Part shown: positions 43,618-53,228 of the stretch, piece by piece
Layout: each line of letters starts with the position of its first letter
Numbering within the stretch: position 1 is the first letter of the stretch
Source: Nitrospira sp.
GTDB lineage: Bacteria; Nitrospirota; Nitrospiria; Nitrospirales; Nitrospiraceae
Assembly (NCBI GenBank): GCA_005239465.1
Contig: SPAW01000003.1
Span: 46,562-110,561, forward strand
Direction: 5' to 3'
DNA length: 64,000 bases
Translations under genes and position numbers: made by a program
The notes under the pieces: generated by a model
The model's input: the letters and a program-made list of their open reading frames with translations, nothing else
The model's database searches: none
Told to the model about the DNA's origin: nothing

Positions 43618-43678
43618 CCTATCGGCATGACAACACTGTCTTTGCTGAGGGCTGGCCTATCCGCACTTTTGATTGACT

Positions 43679-44229
43679 ATGGATTCCCGCTCTTCTGAGT
43701 CGCCCGAATCAGGCCAACATTCTCCGGAGTCTTCATCTCGACCACAAGAGCGGGTCGTCGCTCTAGTGGTGATCGGTTTTGTGTTGTCATATGCAATCTG
43801 GACCCTTCACGCGCCCAGTCCGTCGCGGACTCCGCAGATCGCGGGCGGATCGGTTGCAGCAGGGGCTCTGTCGCCTGAGAAAATTCCGCTGGTGACAGGC
43901 GAGGAACCCATCATCGACATTTTCATCCGCGCTGGGTGTCCGGTGTGCCCACAATCCCTGGTATTCCAGGCGCGAACGGCCAAGTCGGACCACGGTTGAT
44001 TCTTGGGACGACAGGGGAGCAGCGGCTCAGAAATCCAGAGTATGGAGGGCAGGCCAAGACGGTGCATGACTGTGTGGTCGAGTCAGTGCTTGAGCCAGGG
44101 CGGTTCGTGATTCCTGGTTATCCGGAGCGGACCATGCCCACCTGGTACGGGTCGAACCTGAGTGCCTTGGCGCTTGAGAAGATCGCCACGTATTTCGCGC
44201 AGCAGACCGAGCTTGAGTCGGTCCACTGA
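43679..44229 (+). pseudogene. Membrane-anchored cytochrome c, frameshifted in the haem motif
   Basis: Two overlapping frames make one protein. Frame one encodes a polar N terminus, a membrane helix (VVALVVIGFVLSYAIWTLHA), IPLVTGEEPIIDIFIRAGCP and VC of the haem motif. The match then moves to another frame: TIPGIPGANGQVGPRLILGT, ESVLEPGRFVIPGYP and TMPTWYGS with the expected distal Met, ending VH. Inserting one A to make CAC after TGTCCGGTGTGC restores CPVCHTIPG, so the sequence lacks a base inside the His codon. Either a true mutation or a sequencing error. A class I cytochrome c anchored on the outside of the membrane would result. Confidence 0.78.
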
Positions 44230-44256
44230 GCGTGACGACCCGGTAGCGTGAGGTGA

Positions 44257-45432
44257 TTACCGTTTGCGGATCGGGGTGACGTTCCCGGACGCGCCTCCCT
44301 GAATCTTGAAGGCGTCGCCGGCTGAACCACCCATCTGCTTATCGAGCAAGGCGTTGACGGCCTCATCGCCTTTGAGGCCTTCGAGCTTGATCTTCAGGCG
44401 AAGGTTGTTCGCGCTATCGGCGTTGATCAGTGCCTGTTCGAGGCTGATCTTGTTCGCCTTATACAGCTGAAACAACACGTGATCGAAAGTCTGACAGCCT
44501 TCGTCGACGCCCTGCTCCATCGCTTCCTTCAACGTGTCGATCTCAGCCTTCTTGATCAAATCCTTAATGCGCGGAGTATCGAGCATGATTTCCAGCGCAG
44601 GGACTCGTTTGCCGTCGACCGATGGGATCAGCCGTTGGGAGATGATGGCGCGCAGATTGAGCGAGAGCTGCAAGTAGATCTGTGCATGGCGTTCGACCGG
44701 GAAGAAGTTCATGATACGCTCTATCGCTTGGTTGGCGTTATTCGAGTGCAGAGTTCCGATACAGAGATGACCGGTTTCCGCGAACGTAATCGCCGCTTCC
44801 ATGGTTTCCGTATCCCGGACTTCGCCGATGAGAATCACGTCGGGAGCTTGCCGCAGCGTATTCTTGAGGGCGTTCTGAAAATTCAAGGTGTCGAATCCGA
44901 CTTCGCGCTGTGTAATGATCGATTTCTTGTGTTGATGGACGAACTCAATCGGGTCTTCGACCGTGATGATGTGGCCGGGGTGGATCATGTTCCGGTGATC
45001 GATCATGGCCGCAAGCGAGGTTGACTTACCGCAACCTGTGGCGCCTACGACCAGCACGAGCCCGCGCTTCGTCATGGCGATGTCTTTGATAATGTTCGGG
45101 AGCTGGAGTTGCTCGACGGTCTGAATCTCCGCCTTGATGTGACGGAAAACCAACCCGACGTTACCCCTCTGCCTGAAGATGTTGACGCGGAACCGCCCGA
45201 GCTCCTTGTAGTAGAGCGCCAGGTTCATCTCCATCTTTTCTTCGAATTCGCTCCGCTGCTGACCACGCATCAACGCCAACGACAGCGCTTCCAGTTGCTC
45301 ATTGCTGAAGGGAGGGGCGTCGGTCTGCTGTGTGACGCCATGCATGCGGTAAATTGGCGGAGCTTCGACGGTCAGATAGAGGTCGGACGCCTCACGATCT
45401 ACCATGACCTTCAAGAGACTACGAATATCCAT
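44257..45432 (-). CDS. pilU: PilU-like type IV pilus retraction ATPase
   Basis: A 391-residue secretion ATPase of the PilT/PilU group. Walker A VGATGCGKST (129-138), TVEDPIEFVHQHKKS Asp box, ILIGEVRDTET Walker B and TLHSNNANQ His box are all intact. The N-terminal SDLYLTVEAPPIYRMHG and C-terminal PRIKDLIKKAE with GCQTFDHVL fit PilU, the auxiliary retraction motor that needs PilT. PilT is encoded 27 bases upstream on the same strand. The Gly-rich C-terminal tail is longer than in PilT. Confidence 0.88.
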   Translation of the reverse strand: MDIRSLLKVMVDREASDLYLTVEAPPIYRMHGVTQQTDAPPFSNEQLEALSLALMRGQQRSEFEEKMEMNLALYYKELGRFRVNIFRQRGNVGLVFRHIKAEIQTVEQLQLPNIIKDIAMTKRGLVLVVGATGCGKSTSLAAMIDHRNMIHPGHIITVEDPIEFVHQHKKSIITQREVGFDTLNFQNALKNTLRQAPDVILIGEVRDTETMEAAITFAETGHLCIGTLHSNNANQAIERIMNFFPVERHAQIYLQLSLNLRAIISQRLIPSVDGKRVPALEIMLDTPRIKDLIKKAEIDTLKEAMEQGVDEGCQTFDHVLFQLYKANKISLEQALINADSANNLRLKIKLEGLKGDEAVNALLDKQMGGSAGDAFKIQGGASGNVTPIRKR

Positions 45433-45459
45433 GACTTCTGTCCGTCCTTTTTGTAGGTC

Positions 45460-46518
45460 CTAGGCCGCTCCACCGACGGCTGAGCCGAAGAGATTGGGGT
45501 TCATGCTGCGCGATTGCGCCTCGGACTTGTGCACCACGCCGCGTGTGGCTAATTCGAGCAGCGCCATATCCATCGTTTGCATGCCGTCTTTTTGGCTGGC
45601 CTGCATGATGCCGGGGATTTGGTGCAGTTTAGCTTCACGGATGAGGTTGCGCACGGCCGTTGTCGCGACCATGACTTCTAAGGCTGCAACTCGCCCGCCC
45701 GCTTTCTTCTTGAGCAGCGTTTGCGTAATCACGGCTTCCAGAGCTTCCGAGAGCTGCGTTCTGATTTGCGCCTGTTGAGCCGGCGGGAAGGCGTCGATGA
45801 TACGATCGATCGTCTTGGGCGCGCTCGACGTATGAAGGGTCCCGAAGACCAAGTGCCCGGTTTCCGCCGCCGTCAAGGCCAGCTGAATGGTTTCCAAATC
45901 GCGCATTTCGCCCACGAGCACGATGTCGGGGTCTTCACGGAGTGCCGACTTGAGCGCGTTGGCGAACGACAACGTATGGACGCCCAGTTCTCGTTGGTTG
46001 ACGAGACATTTCTTGGATTTGTGCACGAACTCAATCGGATCTTCGATGGTGATGATGTGGCCTTCAAACGTGTTGTTCAGATAGTCGACCATGGCCGCGA
46101 GGGTGGTGGACTTACCGGATCCCGTCGGCCCGGTCACGAGGATCAACCCTTTTTCTTTGTCGCACATTTGCCGGAGGATCGGCGGCATGCCGAGTTTTTC
46201 TAATGGAAGAATGACGGTTGGAATGTTCCGGAAGACGGCGCCTAACCCGCGCTGTTGTACGAACACGTTCACGCGAAAACGAGCGATATCGCCGAGTTCA
46301 AACGAGAAGTCGCACTCCCGCTTTTCTTCAAAGTTCTTCCGCTGCGAGTCGTTCATCATGTCGTAGATCAGCGCGTGGGTTTCATCTGGAGTAAGCGTGG
46401 GGTGATCGAGCTTCTTCAGATCCCCGTGGATGCGGATCATCGGAGGTTCGCCGGCGCTGATGTGGCAGTCTGATGCGCCTTCTTTCACCGAGAACGTCAG
46501 CAGTTTGGAAATATCCAT
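45460..46518 (-). CDS. pilT: PilT type IV pilus retraction ATPase
   Basis: A 352-residue hexameric retraction motor for twitching motility. It has the SDCHISAGEPPMIRIHGDLK N-domain, Walker A GPTGSGKST (130-138), Asp box TIEDPIEFVH, Walker B ILVGEMRDLET-like (IVLVGEMRDLE), His box TLHTSSA and the retraction motif AVRNLIREAK. It precedes pilU on the same strand, 27 bases apart, giving a pilT-pilU operon. The major pilin candidate is at 58.3 kb; pilB, pilC and the secretin are outside the window. Confidence 0.92.
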   Translation of the reverse strand: MDISKLLTFSVKEGASDCHISAGEPPMIRIHGDLKKLDHPTLTPDETHALIYDMMNDSQRKNFEEKRECDFSFELGDIARFRVNVFVQQRGLGAVFRNIPTVILPLEKLGMPPILRQMCDKEKGLILVTGPTGSGKSTTLAAMVDYLNNTFEGHIITIEDPIEFVHKSKKCLVNQRELGVHTLSFANALKSALREDPDIVLVGEMRDLETIQLALTAAETGHLVFGTLHTSSAPKTIDRIIDAFPPAQQAQIRTQLSEALEAVITQTLLKKKAGGRVAALEVMVATTAVRNLIREAKLHQIPGIMQASQKDGMQTMDMALLELATRGVVHKSEAQSRSMNPNLFGSAVGGAA

Positions 46519-46693
46519 CGAGATAACTCCGTCATGAAATTAAAAAGACAGCTGAGTCGGCCGGATATCCTCAATACGGGTTGGATCCCTAGATGAGAAT
46601 CTTGTGTGCATCATGCCATAGCAAAGCGGGAAAGCAAGAAAATAGCCGGAAGATGCGGGACGAAATGGTTGCGGAGTGAAGGTACTACCGGTG

Positions 46694-47872
46694 CTAAAAG
46701 AGGCCGGTCGCTCGGCCCGCCAGATCGAAGGCGTGGAGCGCTTCGTCGATCTGTTCCGGTGTGTGTTCCGACGTCACGGTGACGCGAATGCGGCTGGTTT
46801 CATCTAGTACGGTCGGTGGACGGATTGCGGGGGCATAGACCTCGTGAGCCAACAGCTGCTCGGCGAAGGCCAGCGCTTTGGCGGCATCACCGATGAGGAT
46901 AGGAAGGATGGGACTGACGGTTGAAGTCATGCGGAACCCAAGCCGCTGCAGCCCGTCGAACAGGCGCTGTCGATTAGCCCAGAGGCGCGTTCGACGCTCC
47001 GGCTCGCGTTCAACTACGGCCAGTGCGGCTGAGGCGGCTGCCGCCGTACTCGGCGGGGGAGCCGTCGTAAAGATGAAGGGGCGGCTGGTATTGATCAGGT
47101 ACTCAATCATGTCTCGCGGCCCAACCACGTACGCGCCACTGCTTCCGAGTGCTTTGCCCAAAGTGCCCATATGAAACGGGATCTCACGCTCCACCCCAAA
47201 GTGTTCAATCGTCCCTCGACCGGTCGGTCCCATGATGCCGGTTCCATGCGCGTCATCGACATACAAGGTAGCGCCGTATTGCTCCGCCAGTGAGGCCAAC
47301 TCCGGCAGTGGGGCGAGGTCGCCGTCCATGCTGAACAGCCCATCAGTGACAATGAGCGTGGGCCGATGCGATTGCCTCCGCTTTAGCAGCGATTCGACAT
47401 GGGCGCTGTCCCGATGACGAAAAACTCGAAAATCCGCGCCGCTCAGCCGGCAGCCGTCGGTTAGGCTGGCATGGCAAAGTCGATCTGCCAGAATGAGGCC
47501 TCCTTGCCCGATCAAGCTTGGAATGATTCCCAGGTTCGCCAGATACCCGGATCCGAACAGGAGCGCAGACTCCGTCTGCTTGAAGGCTGCAAGGGAAGAT
47601 TCCAAGTGTTCATGGGGAGGGAGCGTCCCGCATACCAAGCGCGAGGCGCCGGCACCCGCCCCATATTGTTCCGTCGCGCGGACTGCAGCCTGCACGACAT
47701 CGGGATGCGTCGCGAGACCCAGGTAATCGTTGGAGGAGAGTAGCATGACCCGTCGCCCTGAAAATTCAACGGTCGGTCCCGTTGCCGATCCCAGCACTCT
47801 CAATCGGCGAGTCAAAGATTGGTCTGCCAGCTGTTGGAGTCGTGTCCGAAACATGTCCAGTGAGATTCTCAA
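46694..47872 (-). CDS. bioF: 8-amino-7-oxononanoate synthase
   Basis: A 392-residue alpha-oxoamine synthase, the PLP enzyme joining pimeloyl thioester and L-alanine in biotin synthesis. Motifs: SSNDYLGLATHPDV, GSGYLANLG, VTDGLFSMDGDLAPL, DDAHGTGIMG and Lys240 in HMGTLGKALGSSGAY binding PLP, with TSRPFIFTTAPPP. Full length. The rest of the bio pathway is not in view. Close relatives (Kbl, serine palmitoyltransferase) are possible but the sequence is most like BioF. Divergent from the TPR gene at 48.0 kb. Confidence 0.85.
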   Translation of the reverse strand: MRISLDMFRTRLQQLADQSLTRRLRVLGSATGPTVEFSGRRVMLLSSNDYLGLATHPDVVQAAVRATEQYGAGAGASRLVCGTLPPHEHLESSLAAFKQTESALLFGSGYLANLGIIPSLIGQGGLILADRLCHASLTDGCRLSGADFRVFRHRDSAHVESLLKRRQSHRPTLIVTDGLFSMDGDLAPLPELASLAEQYGATLYVDDAHGTGIMGPTGRGTIEHFGVEREIPFHMGTLGKALGSSGAYVVGPRDMIEYLINTSRPFIFTTAPPPSTAAAASAALAVVEREPERRTRLWANRQRLFDGLQRLGFRMTSTVSPILPILIGDAAKALAFAEQLLAHEVYAPAIRPPTVLDETSRIRVTVTSEHTPEQIDEALHAFDLAGRATGLF

Positions 47873-47931
47873 GGTCTTGACATATCTGTCTTCCCGGGCT
47901 CTCCGGCGGAATCGGATGTTTGATCAACACA

Positions 47932-47961
47932 TTGACAAGGCAAAGCCGTCCCTAGTATAAG
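47932..47961 (+). promoter_or_regulatory. Sigma-70-type promoter TTGACA-18-TATAAG
   Basis: A -35 TTGACA (47932-47937), 18 bases, -10 TATAAG (47956-47961), giving a leader of about 50 bases before the ATG at 48017. Confidence 0.6.
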
Positions 47962-48016
47962 GCGCAAGTTCAGTTGAAGGGAATGAGTTTTCTCGCGTCA
48001 CCCATCACGATTTCAG

Positions 48017-48799
48017 ATGACCTATCGTATTAAGGTACCGCCACGGTCTCTACCGGTTGACGAGGCTCATCTGGTGAGCAGCCTGGAACACCGGCTGATT
48101 GGCCTCATGGAGTATCGGTGGCCGTTGCTGGTAGGATTCGCTCTATTGGTGTTGGTGGGAGGGATTGTCTGGGGGGTCTTGTGGTATGACGCGCAAACCG
48201 CCAGTCAAGCTCAAGATCTTGAGCGGGAGGCTACGCTCCATTATCTCACGCGCCCGGCCGACGATCCGAAGAAGGCAGATACCAACCTAAAAGAGGCGAT
48301 TGCGCTCTACAAGAGAATCGTGGAAGAGTACCCGCGGACTCCGTCGGCTCCGCTTGCGTTGTTCAGCCTTGGAAATGCCTTGCTCAAGGCCAACGAGTTG
48401 GATGCCGCAATTGAGGCCTACAAACGGTTTGTCTTGATGTATGAGTCCAATGTGTCTCTTCTCGGCCTCGTGCAGCAGAAACTTGGATATGCATATCTCT
48501 TGAAAGGGGATCATGACCAGGCGGCAAAGGCGTATTTCACGATCCTCGAGATTCCGGGTTCTTTGAATCGTGATCACGCCCTGTTCGAACTTGCCCGGCT
48601 TGAGGAGAGCCGATCTCGACCGGAAGGGGCCTTGACACATTATCAGGATTTGATGAAGACATATCCGAACTCCCCTTTCGCGAGCGAAGCGGCTATTCGC
48701 GTGAAGGTCCTTGAGGTCAAGAAATCTCCTGAAACAGCTCCAGTAACATCACCTGCTCCGACCACTTCAGCTGCACCTAAGACTCCTGCGAAGCCATAA
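48017..48799 (+). CDS. TPR membrane protein (YfgM-like)
   Basis: A 260-residue protein with a cytoplasmic N terminus, one transmembrane helix (about 36-57: WPLLVGFALLVLVGGIVWGV) and periplasmic TPRs (LKEAIALYKRIVEEYPRTPS, PLALFSLGNALLKANELDAA, LGYAYLLKGDHDQAAKAYF). The C-terminal tail is a Pro/Ala/Thr-rich linker. Topology and size resemble YfgM, an ancillary SecYEG/BamB-region protein, but identification is tentative. No SD precedes the ATG. Convergent with the lytic transglycosylase gene. Confidence 0.7.
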   Translation: MTYRIKVPPRSLPVDEAHLVSSLEHRLIGLMEYRWPLLVGFALLVLVGGIVWGVLWYDAQTASQAQDLEREATLHYLTRPADDPKKADTNLKEAIALYKRIVEEYPRTPSAPLALFSLGNALLKANELDAAIEAYKRFVLMYESNVSLLGLVQQKLGYAYLLKGDHDQAAKAYFTILEIPGSLNRDHALFELARLEESRSRPEGALTHYQDLMKTYPNSPFASEAAIRVKVLEVKKSPETAPVTSPAPTTSAAPKTPAKP

Positions 48800-48862
48800 C
48801 GGCAGAGTTCTCCCTTTATTAGGAGAGGGATCTCCGAACGCCTTCCTTACCTAAGTCTAGAG

Positions 48863-50140
48863 TTAGTGAGTAATGATCAGGAACTCACCGGGTTTGATGA
48901 CGGGGCCTGAGAGATTGTTACGCGCCTTGAGGATTTTTAGAGGGACGCGGAATCGCTTGGAGACTTTCTCCAAGGTGTCACCCACACGAACACGATACCA
49001 TCGCGAGGAATCCGCCTTGACATGCTGGGTTCTCGCCGGCAGGGGAGGAAATTTGTATGTCGGGACCCGATCGAGTAGCTGTAAGACCTTGGCGCTGGTC
49101 CCGATGGGAACTTTCAAGTGGTAGGCGGAGTCGTCAGGAGGGGTCGCATCGCGCCGCAACTCAGGATTCAACAGCCGAAGCTCTTCATATGGAATGCCGG
49201 TGGTGTTGGCGATTGCTCGGAAGTGCAGCGCGCGGGTGACGACGACTTCTTCAAACTGGTGTGGCTCTACGGGGTCCTGACTAAACCCATATTGATCAGG
49301 GTTCCGTGCAATGACGGTGGCCGCCATGATACGAGGAACGTACTGCTTGGTTTCTCGACGAATCAGCTTCGTTTTTGAGATGTCTGAGAAGGTTTCTGCC
49401 TGGGCTTTGTGCAGGGCGCGCATCACTTTGCCTTCACCGGCATTGTATGCCGCCATCGCCAAGGGCCAAGTTCCAAACAAATCATACAAGTCTCGGAGAT
49501 AGCGGGCCGCCGCGACGGTCGACTTGATCGGATCACGTCGTTCGTCCACGTAGTGGTCGATGCGTAGTCCATAGAGTTTCCCGGTTCCCTTCATGAACTG
49601 CCATGGACCGGTGGCTTTCGCCCGTGAGAAGGCGTAGGGGTTAAAGCCGCTTTCGACCAGCGAGAGATGCACAAGATCGCTCGGGAGATTAAATTCGGCA
49701 AAAATGTTTTCGACGAGCGGACGATAGCGGCTGAGTCGCACAAGCCATTGTTCAAACCGGCTCCGAATTGACGTGTTGAAGTAATGGATGTGGCTTTGTA
49801 CGCTCGGATCAATGACGACCGGAATGTTATAGGACGTTGCTAGCGATGTTGTATCACCATTTAAGGAGGGCGGTTGTCCTACTGCTTCTCCGGGATTCTC
49901 AGGCTTGTCCCCAGCTGAGATGAGTTCAGGAGGAGTTACGGTCAGCTCCGGTTCCAGTGGCACAAGATTGGGGTCAATGTCTTCGTCTTCTTGTGGAGAT
50001 TCAATTGCGATTGGGTCTGCAGAAGTGATCTGGGCAAAGCTTCCTGTGGGAAGTATAAGGGTAGCGACGACAAGAATGAAGCTGATCATAGCAATCGTAT
50101 GTGTGATTCGAATTCTTGGCTGAGTCAAAGAGGGCCTCAT
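48863..50140 (-). CDS. mltD: Membrane-bound lytic transglycosylase D-like with LysM
   Basis: A 425-residue protein with a signal sequence (about 14-36), an SLT domain of family 1D (FNLPSDLVHLSLVESGFNPY, catalytic Glu163, AFSRAKATGPWQFMKGTGKL, YGLRIDHYVDERRDP, MAAYNAGEGKV) and one C-terminal LysM (RVRVGDTLEKVSKRFRVPLK, about 378-422). It cleaves peptidoglycan glycan strands in the periplasm. The catalytic core matches MltD; E. coli MltD has more LysM copies. Single gene facing the TPR gene. Confidence 0.88.
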   Translation of the reverse strand: MRPSLTQPRIRITHTIAMISFILVVATLILPTGSFAQITSADPIAIESPQEDEDIDPNLVPLEPELTVTPPELISAGDKPENPGEAVGQPPSLNGDTTSLATSYNIPVVIDPSVQSHIHYFNTSIRSRFEQWLVRLSRYRPLVENIFAEFNLPSDLVHLSLVESGFNPYAFSRAKATGPWQFMKGTGKLYGLRIDHYVDERRDPIKSTVAAARYLRDLYDLFGTWPLAMAAYNAGEGKVMRALHKAQAETFSDISKTKLIRRETKQYVPRIMAATVIARNPDQYGFSQDPVEPHQFEEVVVTRALHFRAIANTTGIPYEELRLLNPELRRDATPPDDSAYHLKVPIGTSAKVLQLLDRVPTYKFPPLPARTQHVKADSSRWYRVRVGDTLEKVSKRFRVPLKILKARNNLSGPVIKPGEFLIITH

Positions 50141-50356
50141 GATGGATGATGATTGATATCAATAGTGAAGCTAGACTATCGACCGATTAATCACTTGTCA
50201 AGGAAGTGAACAGGTTAGGCGCGCCTATCCTGCTCCCCTTAGGTTTCATCAGGGGCGGATGTTCTACGTAGATGGGGCAAGCCTTGTGCGATGTAGAGTA
50301 GACCCGTCGAGAGAGAAAAAATCCTGAAAACATCATCGGTTGTGCAGTCCGATTTC

Positions 50357-50386
50357 TTGACAGTCTCCCAGTACAAATGATAGCGT
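50357..50386 (+). promoter_or_regulatory. Possible promoter for aminotransferase-serA operon
   Basis: TTGACA (50357-50362) and TAGCGT (50381-50386) with 18 bases between. The gap 50141-50441 has no gene. AGGAGG precedes the ATG at 50442. The -10 is imperfect. Confidence 0.4.
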
Positions 50387-50441
50387 ACCGCCTCTTTTCC
50401 GGTTGGTATCCTACCAGGTTTCATCGAAGGAGGATCGGTCA

Positions 50442-51584
50442 ATGCTGAAGCGGTATCTTTTGGCTCCCGGCCCAACGCCTGTGCCACCCGAGGTTCTTTT
50501 GGCGATGGCCCGGCCCATGATCCATCATCGGGCACCGGAATTCGACCCTATTTTTGCCGAAGTCCGTGAGGGGCTGAAGTGGTTGTTCCAGACCCGCAAC
50601 GATGTATTGATGCTGGCTTCGTCCGGCACCGGCGGCATGGAAGGTTCCGTGTCGAATTTTTTGTCGCCAGGCGACAAAGCGTTGTGTGTTAATGGTGGGA
50701 AGTTCGGCGAACGATGGGGAAAGCTTTGCAAAACTTTTGGAGTTCAGGTGACTGAGATCAAGGTGGAATGGGGCCATGCGGTCAATCCCCAACAAGTTGC
50801 CGATGCGCTGAAAGGGGACCCCTCCATTAAAGCCGTGTATGTGCAGGCGAGCGAAACTTCGACCGGTGTCTCTCACGATGTGAAGGCTCTGGGGGAGATC
50901 ATCAAGGCGTATGAGAACACCATTCTCGTCGTTGATGCCATCACGGCCCTCGGAGTGTTTGATATCAAGACCGATGCGTGGGGGCTGGATGTGGTCATTA
51001 CCGGCTCACAAAAGGCGCTGATGCTACCTCCTGGCATGGCGTTTGTGAGTGTGAGCGACAAGGCCTGGGCTTTGGCGGACAAGGCTAAGAATGCCGCCTT
51101 CTATTTCAATTTCAAGAAGGAACGTGAGACACAGACGAAGAACCAGACCGCGTTTACACCGACGGTTTCTTTAATTATCGGTCTTCAGGAAGTCTTCAAA
51201 ATTATGAAGGCTGAGGGGCTCGATAAGATGTTTGCGCGACAGGGGCGGTTGGCCCAGGCGATGCGCGAAGGGGCTAAAGCTGCTGGTATGGCGTTGTTTC
51301 CCAAGGAGTCGCCCAGCGATGCTTTGACCGCAGTCTGCGCACCGGATGGAATCGATGGGCAAGCCGTCTACAAGAACCTTCGTGTGCAGTATGGCATTAC
51401 GGCTGCCGGTGGACAGGATCACCTCAAGGGAAAAATTTTCCGCCTGTCGCATATGGGCTACGCGGATACATTTGATGTGATTGCGGCGTTAGCCGCGACC
51501 GAGATGGTTTTGAAGGGGCTCGGCCATCCGGTGAAGTTGGGCAGCGGCGTTGGGAAAGCACAAGAAATTTTGATGGCCAAGTAA
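50442..51584 (+). CDS. Class V aminotransferase adjacent to serA
   Basis: A 380-residue PLP enzyme of the alanine/serine-glyoxylate aminotransferase family: RYLLAPGPTPVPPEVLLAMA, SSGTGGMEGSV, Asp165 (VVDAITALG), Lys191 (GSQKALMLPPG) and HMGYADTFDV near the C terminus. It ends 16 bases before serA. In several autotrophs and methanogens a class V enzyme of this kind replaces SerC as phosphoserine aminotransferase, so a role in serine synthesis is plausible here, with glyoxylate transamination as the alternative. AGGAGG marks the start. Confidence 0.82.
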   Translation: MLKRYLLAPGPTPVPPEVLLAMARPMIHHRAPEFDPIFAEVREGLKWLFQTRNDVLMLASSGTGGMEGSVSNFLSPGDKALCVNGGKFGERWGKLCKTFGVQVTEIKVEWGHAVNPQQVADALKGDPSIKAVYVQASETSTGVSHDVKALGEIIKAYENTILVVDAITALGVFDIKTDAWGLDVVITGSQKALMLPPGMAFVSVSDKAWALADKAKNAAFYFNFKKERETQTKNQTAFTPTVSLIIGLQEVFKIMKAEGLDKMFARQGRLAQAMREGAKAAGMALFPKESPSDALTAVCAPDGIDGQAVYKNLRVQYGITAAGGQDHLKGKIFRLSHMGYADTFDVIAALAATEMVLKGLGHPVKLGSGVGKAQEILMAK

Positions 51585-51600
51585 TCACGCGAGGCATGCA

Positions 51601-53199
51601 ATGGGCGTAGCGGGCATGAAAATTCTGATCAGCGATAGTCTGTCGATGCAGGGTGTCGAAGTTCTTGAGAAAGCTGGATTCACCGTGGTGGTGAAATCAA
51701 AAATGCCGAAAGAGGAGCTGTTCAAGGAAATCAAGGATGCCGACGGGCTGATCGTGCGGTCCGGCACCAAGGTAACGGCAGAACTCATCGCCGCCGCAGA
51801 TAAACTCAAAGTGATTGGACGAGCCGGATCCGGCCTGGACAATGTCGACACGCCTGCGGCGACTCGTCGCGGCATCGTAGTCATGAATACGCCCGGAGGC
51901 AATACGGTGACGACCGCCGAGCATACGATGTCGATGATCTGCGCGATGAGCCGGCGCATTCCCCAAGCCACCGCTTCGGTGAAAGCGGGGAAATGGGAGA
52001 AGGACAAGTTCATGGGCGTCGAGCTCTACAACAAAGTGCTCGGCATCATCGGAATCGGACAAATCGGCAGTCATTTGACGATGCTGGCGCATGGGATCGG
52101 CATGAGCGTGGTCGCCTTCGATCCCTATTTGGCACAAGAGAGCGCAGAGAAGATGGGCGTGACGATGGTCGACCTCGACGAATTGTTCCGGCGTGCCGAC
52201 ATCATCTCCGTCCACACGCCATTGACGCCGGAGACGAAGGGCATCATCAATGCCCACGCGATCGCAAAGATGAAGCCAGGCGTGCTGATCGTGAATTGTG
52301 CCCGCGGCGGGATTATCAATGAAGGTGATCTGTTCGAGGCCTTGAGGGCGAAACGAGTGGCGGCGGCGGCCTTTGACGTGTTTGAGGAAGAGCCGGTCAA
52401 GCCGGATAATCCGCTGCTGACGCTGGACAATTTCATTTGTACCCCGCACATCGGAGCCCAGACGACCGAAGCGCAAGAGAATGTCGCCGTGGGCATTGCC
52501 GAGCAGATTGTCGATTACTTTACCAAGGGCGTGGCCAAAGGCGCAGTCAATATTCCGGCGATCGCTCCGGAGTTGTTGCCTCGCATGCAACCCTATCTCA
52601 CGTTGGCGGAAAAGCTCGGGTCACTCCAGACTCAACTTTGTCAGGGCGGGATTGAACGGGTCACGGTGGAATATAGTGGTGAAGTGGCCACCCTGACCGT
52701 GGCTCCCTTGACCATTGCCGTTCTGAAGGGACTGCTCACGCCGATCATGGAGCACGCCGTGAATTACGTGAACGCTCCGATCGTGGCGAAGGAGCGGGGT
52801 ATTGAATTGAAAGAGATAAAGAGTTCGGATGCGGGGGACTTTACCAGCCTCATTCGGGTAAAGGTGGAAGCCGGGAGAAATACTCATCTGGTGGCGGGGA
52901 CGCTCTATCACAAGAAAGATGCGCGGGTCATCGAGATTGATCAGTTCAAAGTGGAAGTGGTGCCGGAAGGCCACATGCTGCTCATTCATAATGTTGATCG
53001 CCCCGGCGTGATTGGGATGGTCGGGAAGGTGCTGGGGGACAACAGCATCAACATCGTACGTATGCAGTGTGCCTTGGAAAAGCGTGGAGGGAACGCGTTG
53101 TTGATTATCGGCTCTGATACGGAGTTCCCTTCCGGCGTGTTGGATCAGATTAAGTCCAGCTCGAACATTATTTCGGTCAAAGTCGCAAACCTTTCCTAA
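51601..53199 (+). CDS. serA: D-3-phosphoglycerate dehydrogenase
   Basis: A 532-residue long-form SerA. The dehydrogenase part has GIIGIGQIGSHL (NAD, glycines at 151, 153, 156), NCARGGIINE with Arg235, DVFEEEP with Glu264 and HIGAQT with His283. An intervening domain (about 318-450) and a C-terminal ACT domain (about 458-530: HMLLIHNVDRPGVIGMVGKV) give the type I arrangement, usually feedback inhibited by serine. The ATG at 51601 has GAGG six bases upstream; a second ATG at 51616 is possible. Forms an operon with the upstream aminotransferase and possibly hisZ. Confidence 0.94.
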   Translation: MGVAGMKILISDSLSMQGVEVLEKAGFTVVVKSKMPKEELFKEIKDADGLIVRSGTKVTAELIAAADKLKVIGRAGSGLDNVDTPAATRRGIVVMNTPGGNTVTTAEHTMSMICAMSRRIPQATASVKAGKWEKDKFMGVELYNKVLGIIGIGQIGSHLTMLAHGIGMSVVAFDPYLAQESAEKMGVTMVDLDELFRRADIISVHTPLTPETKGIINAHAIAKMKPGVLIVNCARGGIINEGDLFEALRAKRVAAAAFDVFEEEPVKPDNPLLTLDNFICTPHIGAQTTEAQENVAVGIAEQIVDYFTKGVAKGAVNIPAIAPELLPRMQPYLTLAEKLGSLQTQLCQGGIERVTVEYSGEVATLTVAPLTIAVLKGLLTPIMEHAVNYVNAPIVAKERGIELKEIKSSDAGDFTSLIRVKVEAGRNTHLVAGTLYHKKDARVIEIDQFKVEVVPEGHMLLIHNVDRPGVIGMVGKVLGDNSINIVRMQCALEKRGGNALLIIGSDTEFPSGVLDQIKSSSNIISVKVANLS

Positions 53200-53228
53200 C
53201 GAACGATTGTAGCCACTCTCGGATTGTT

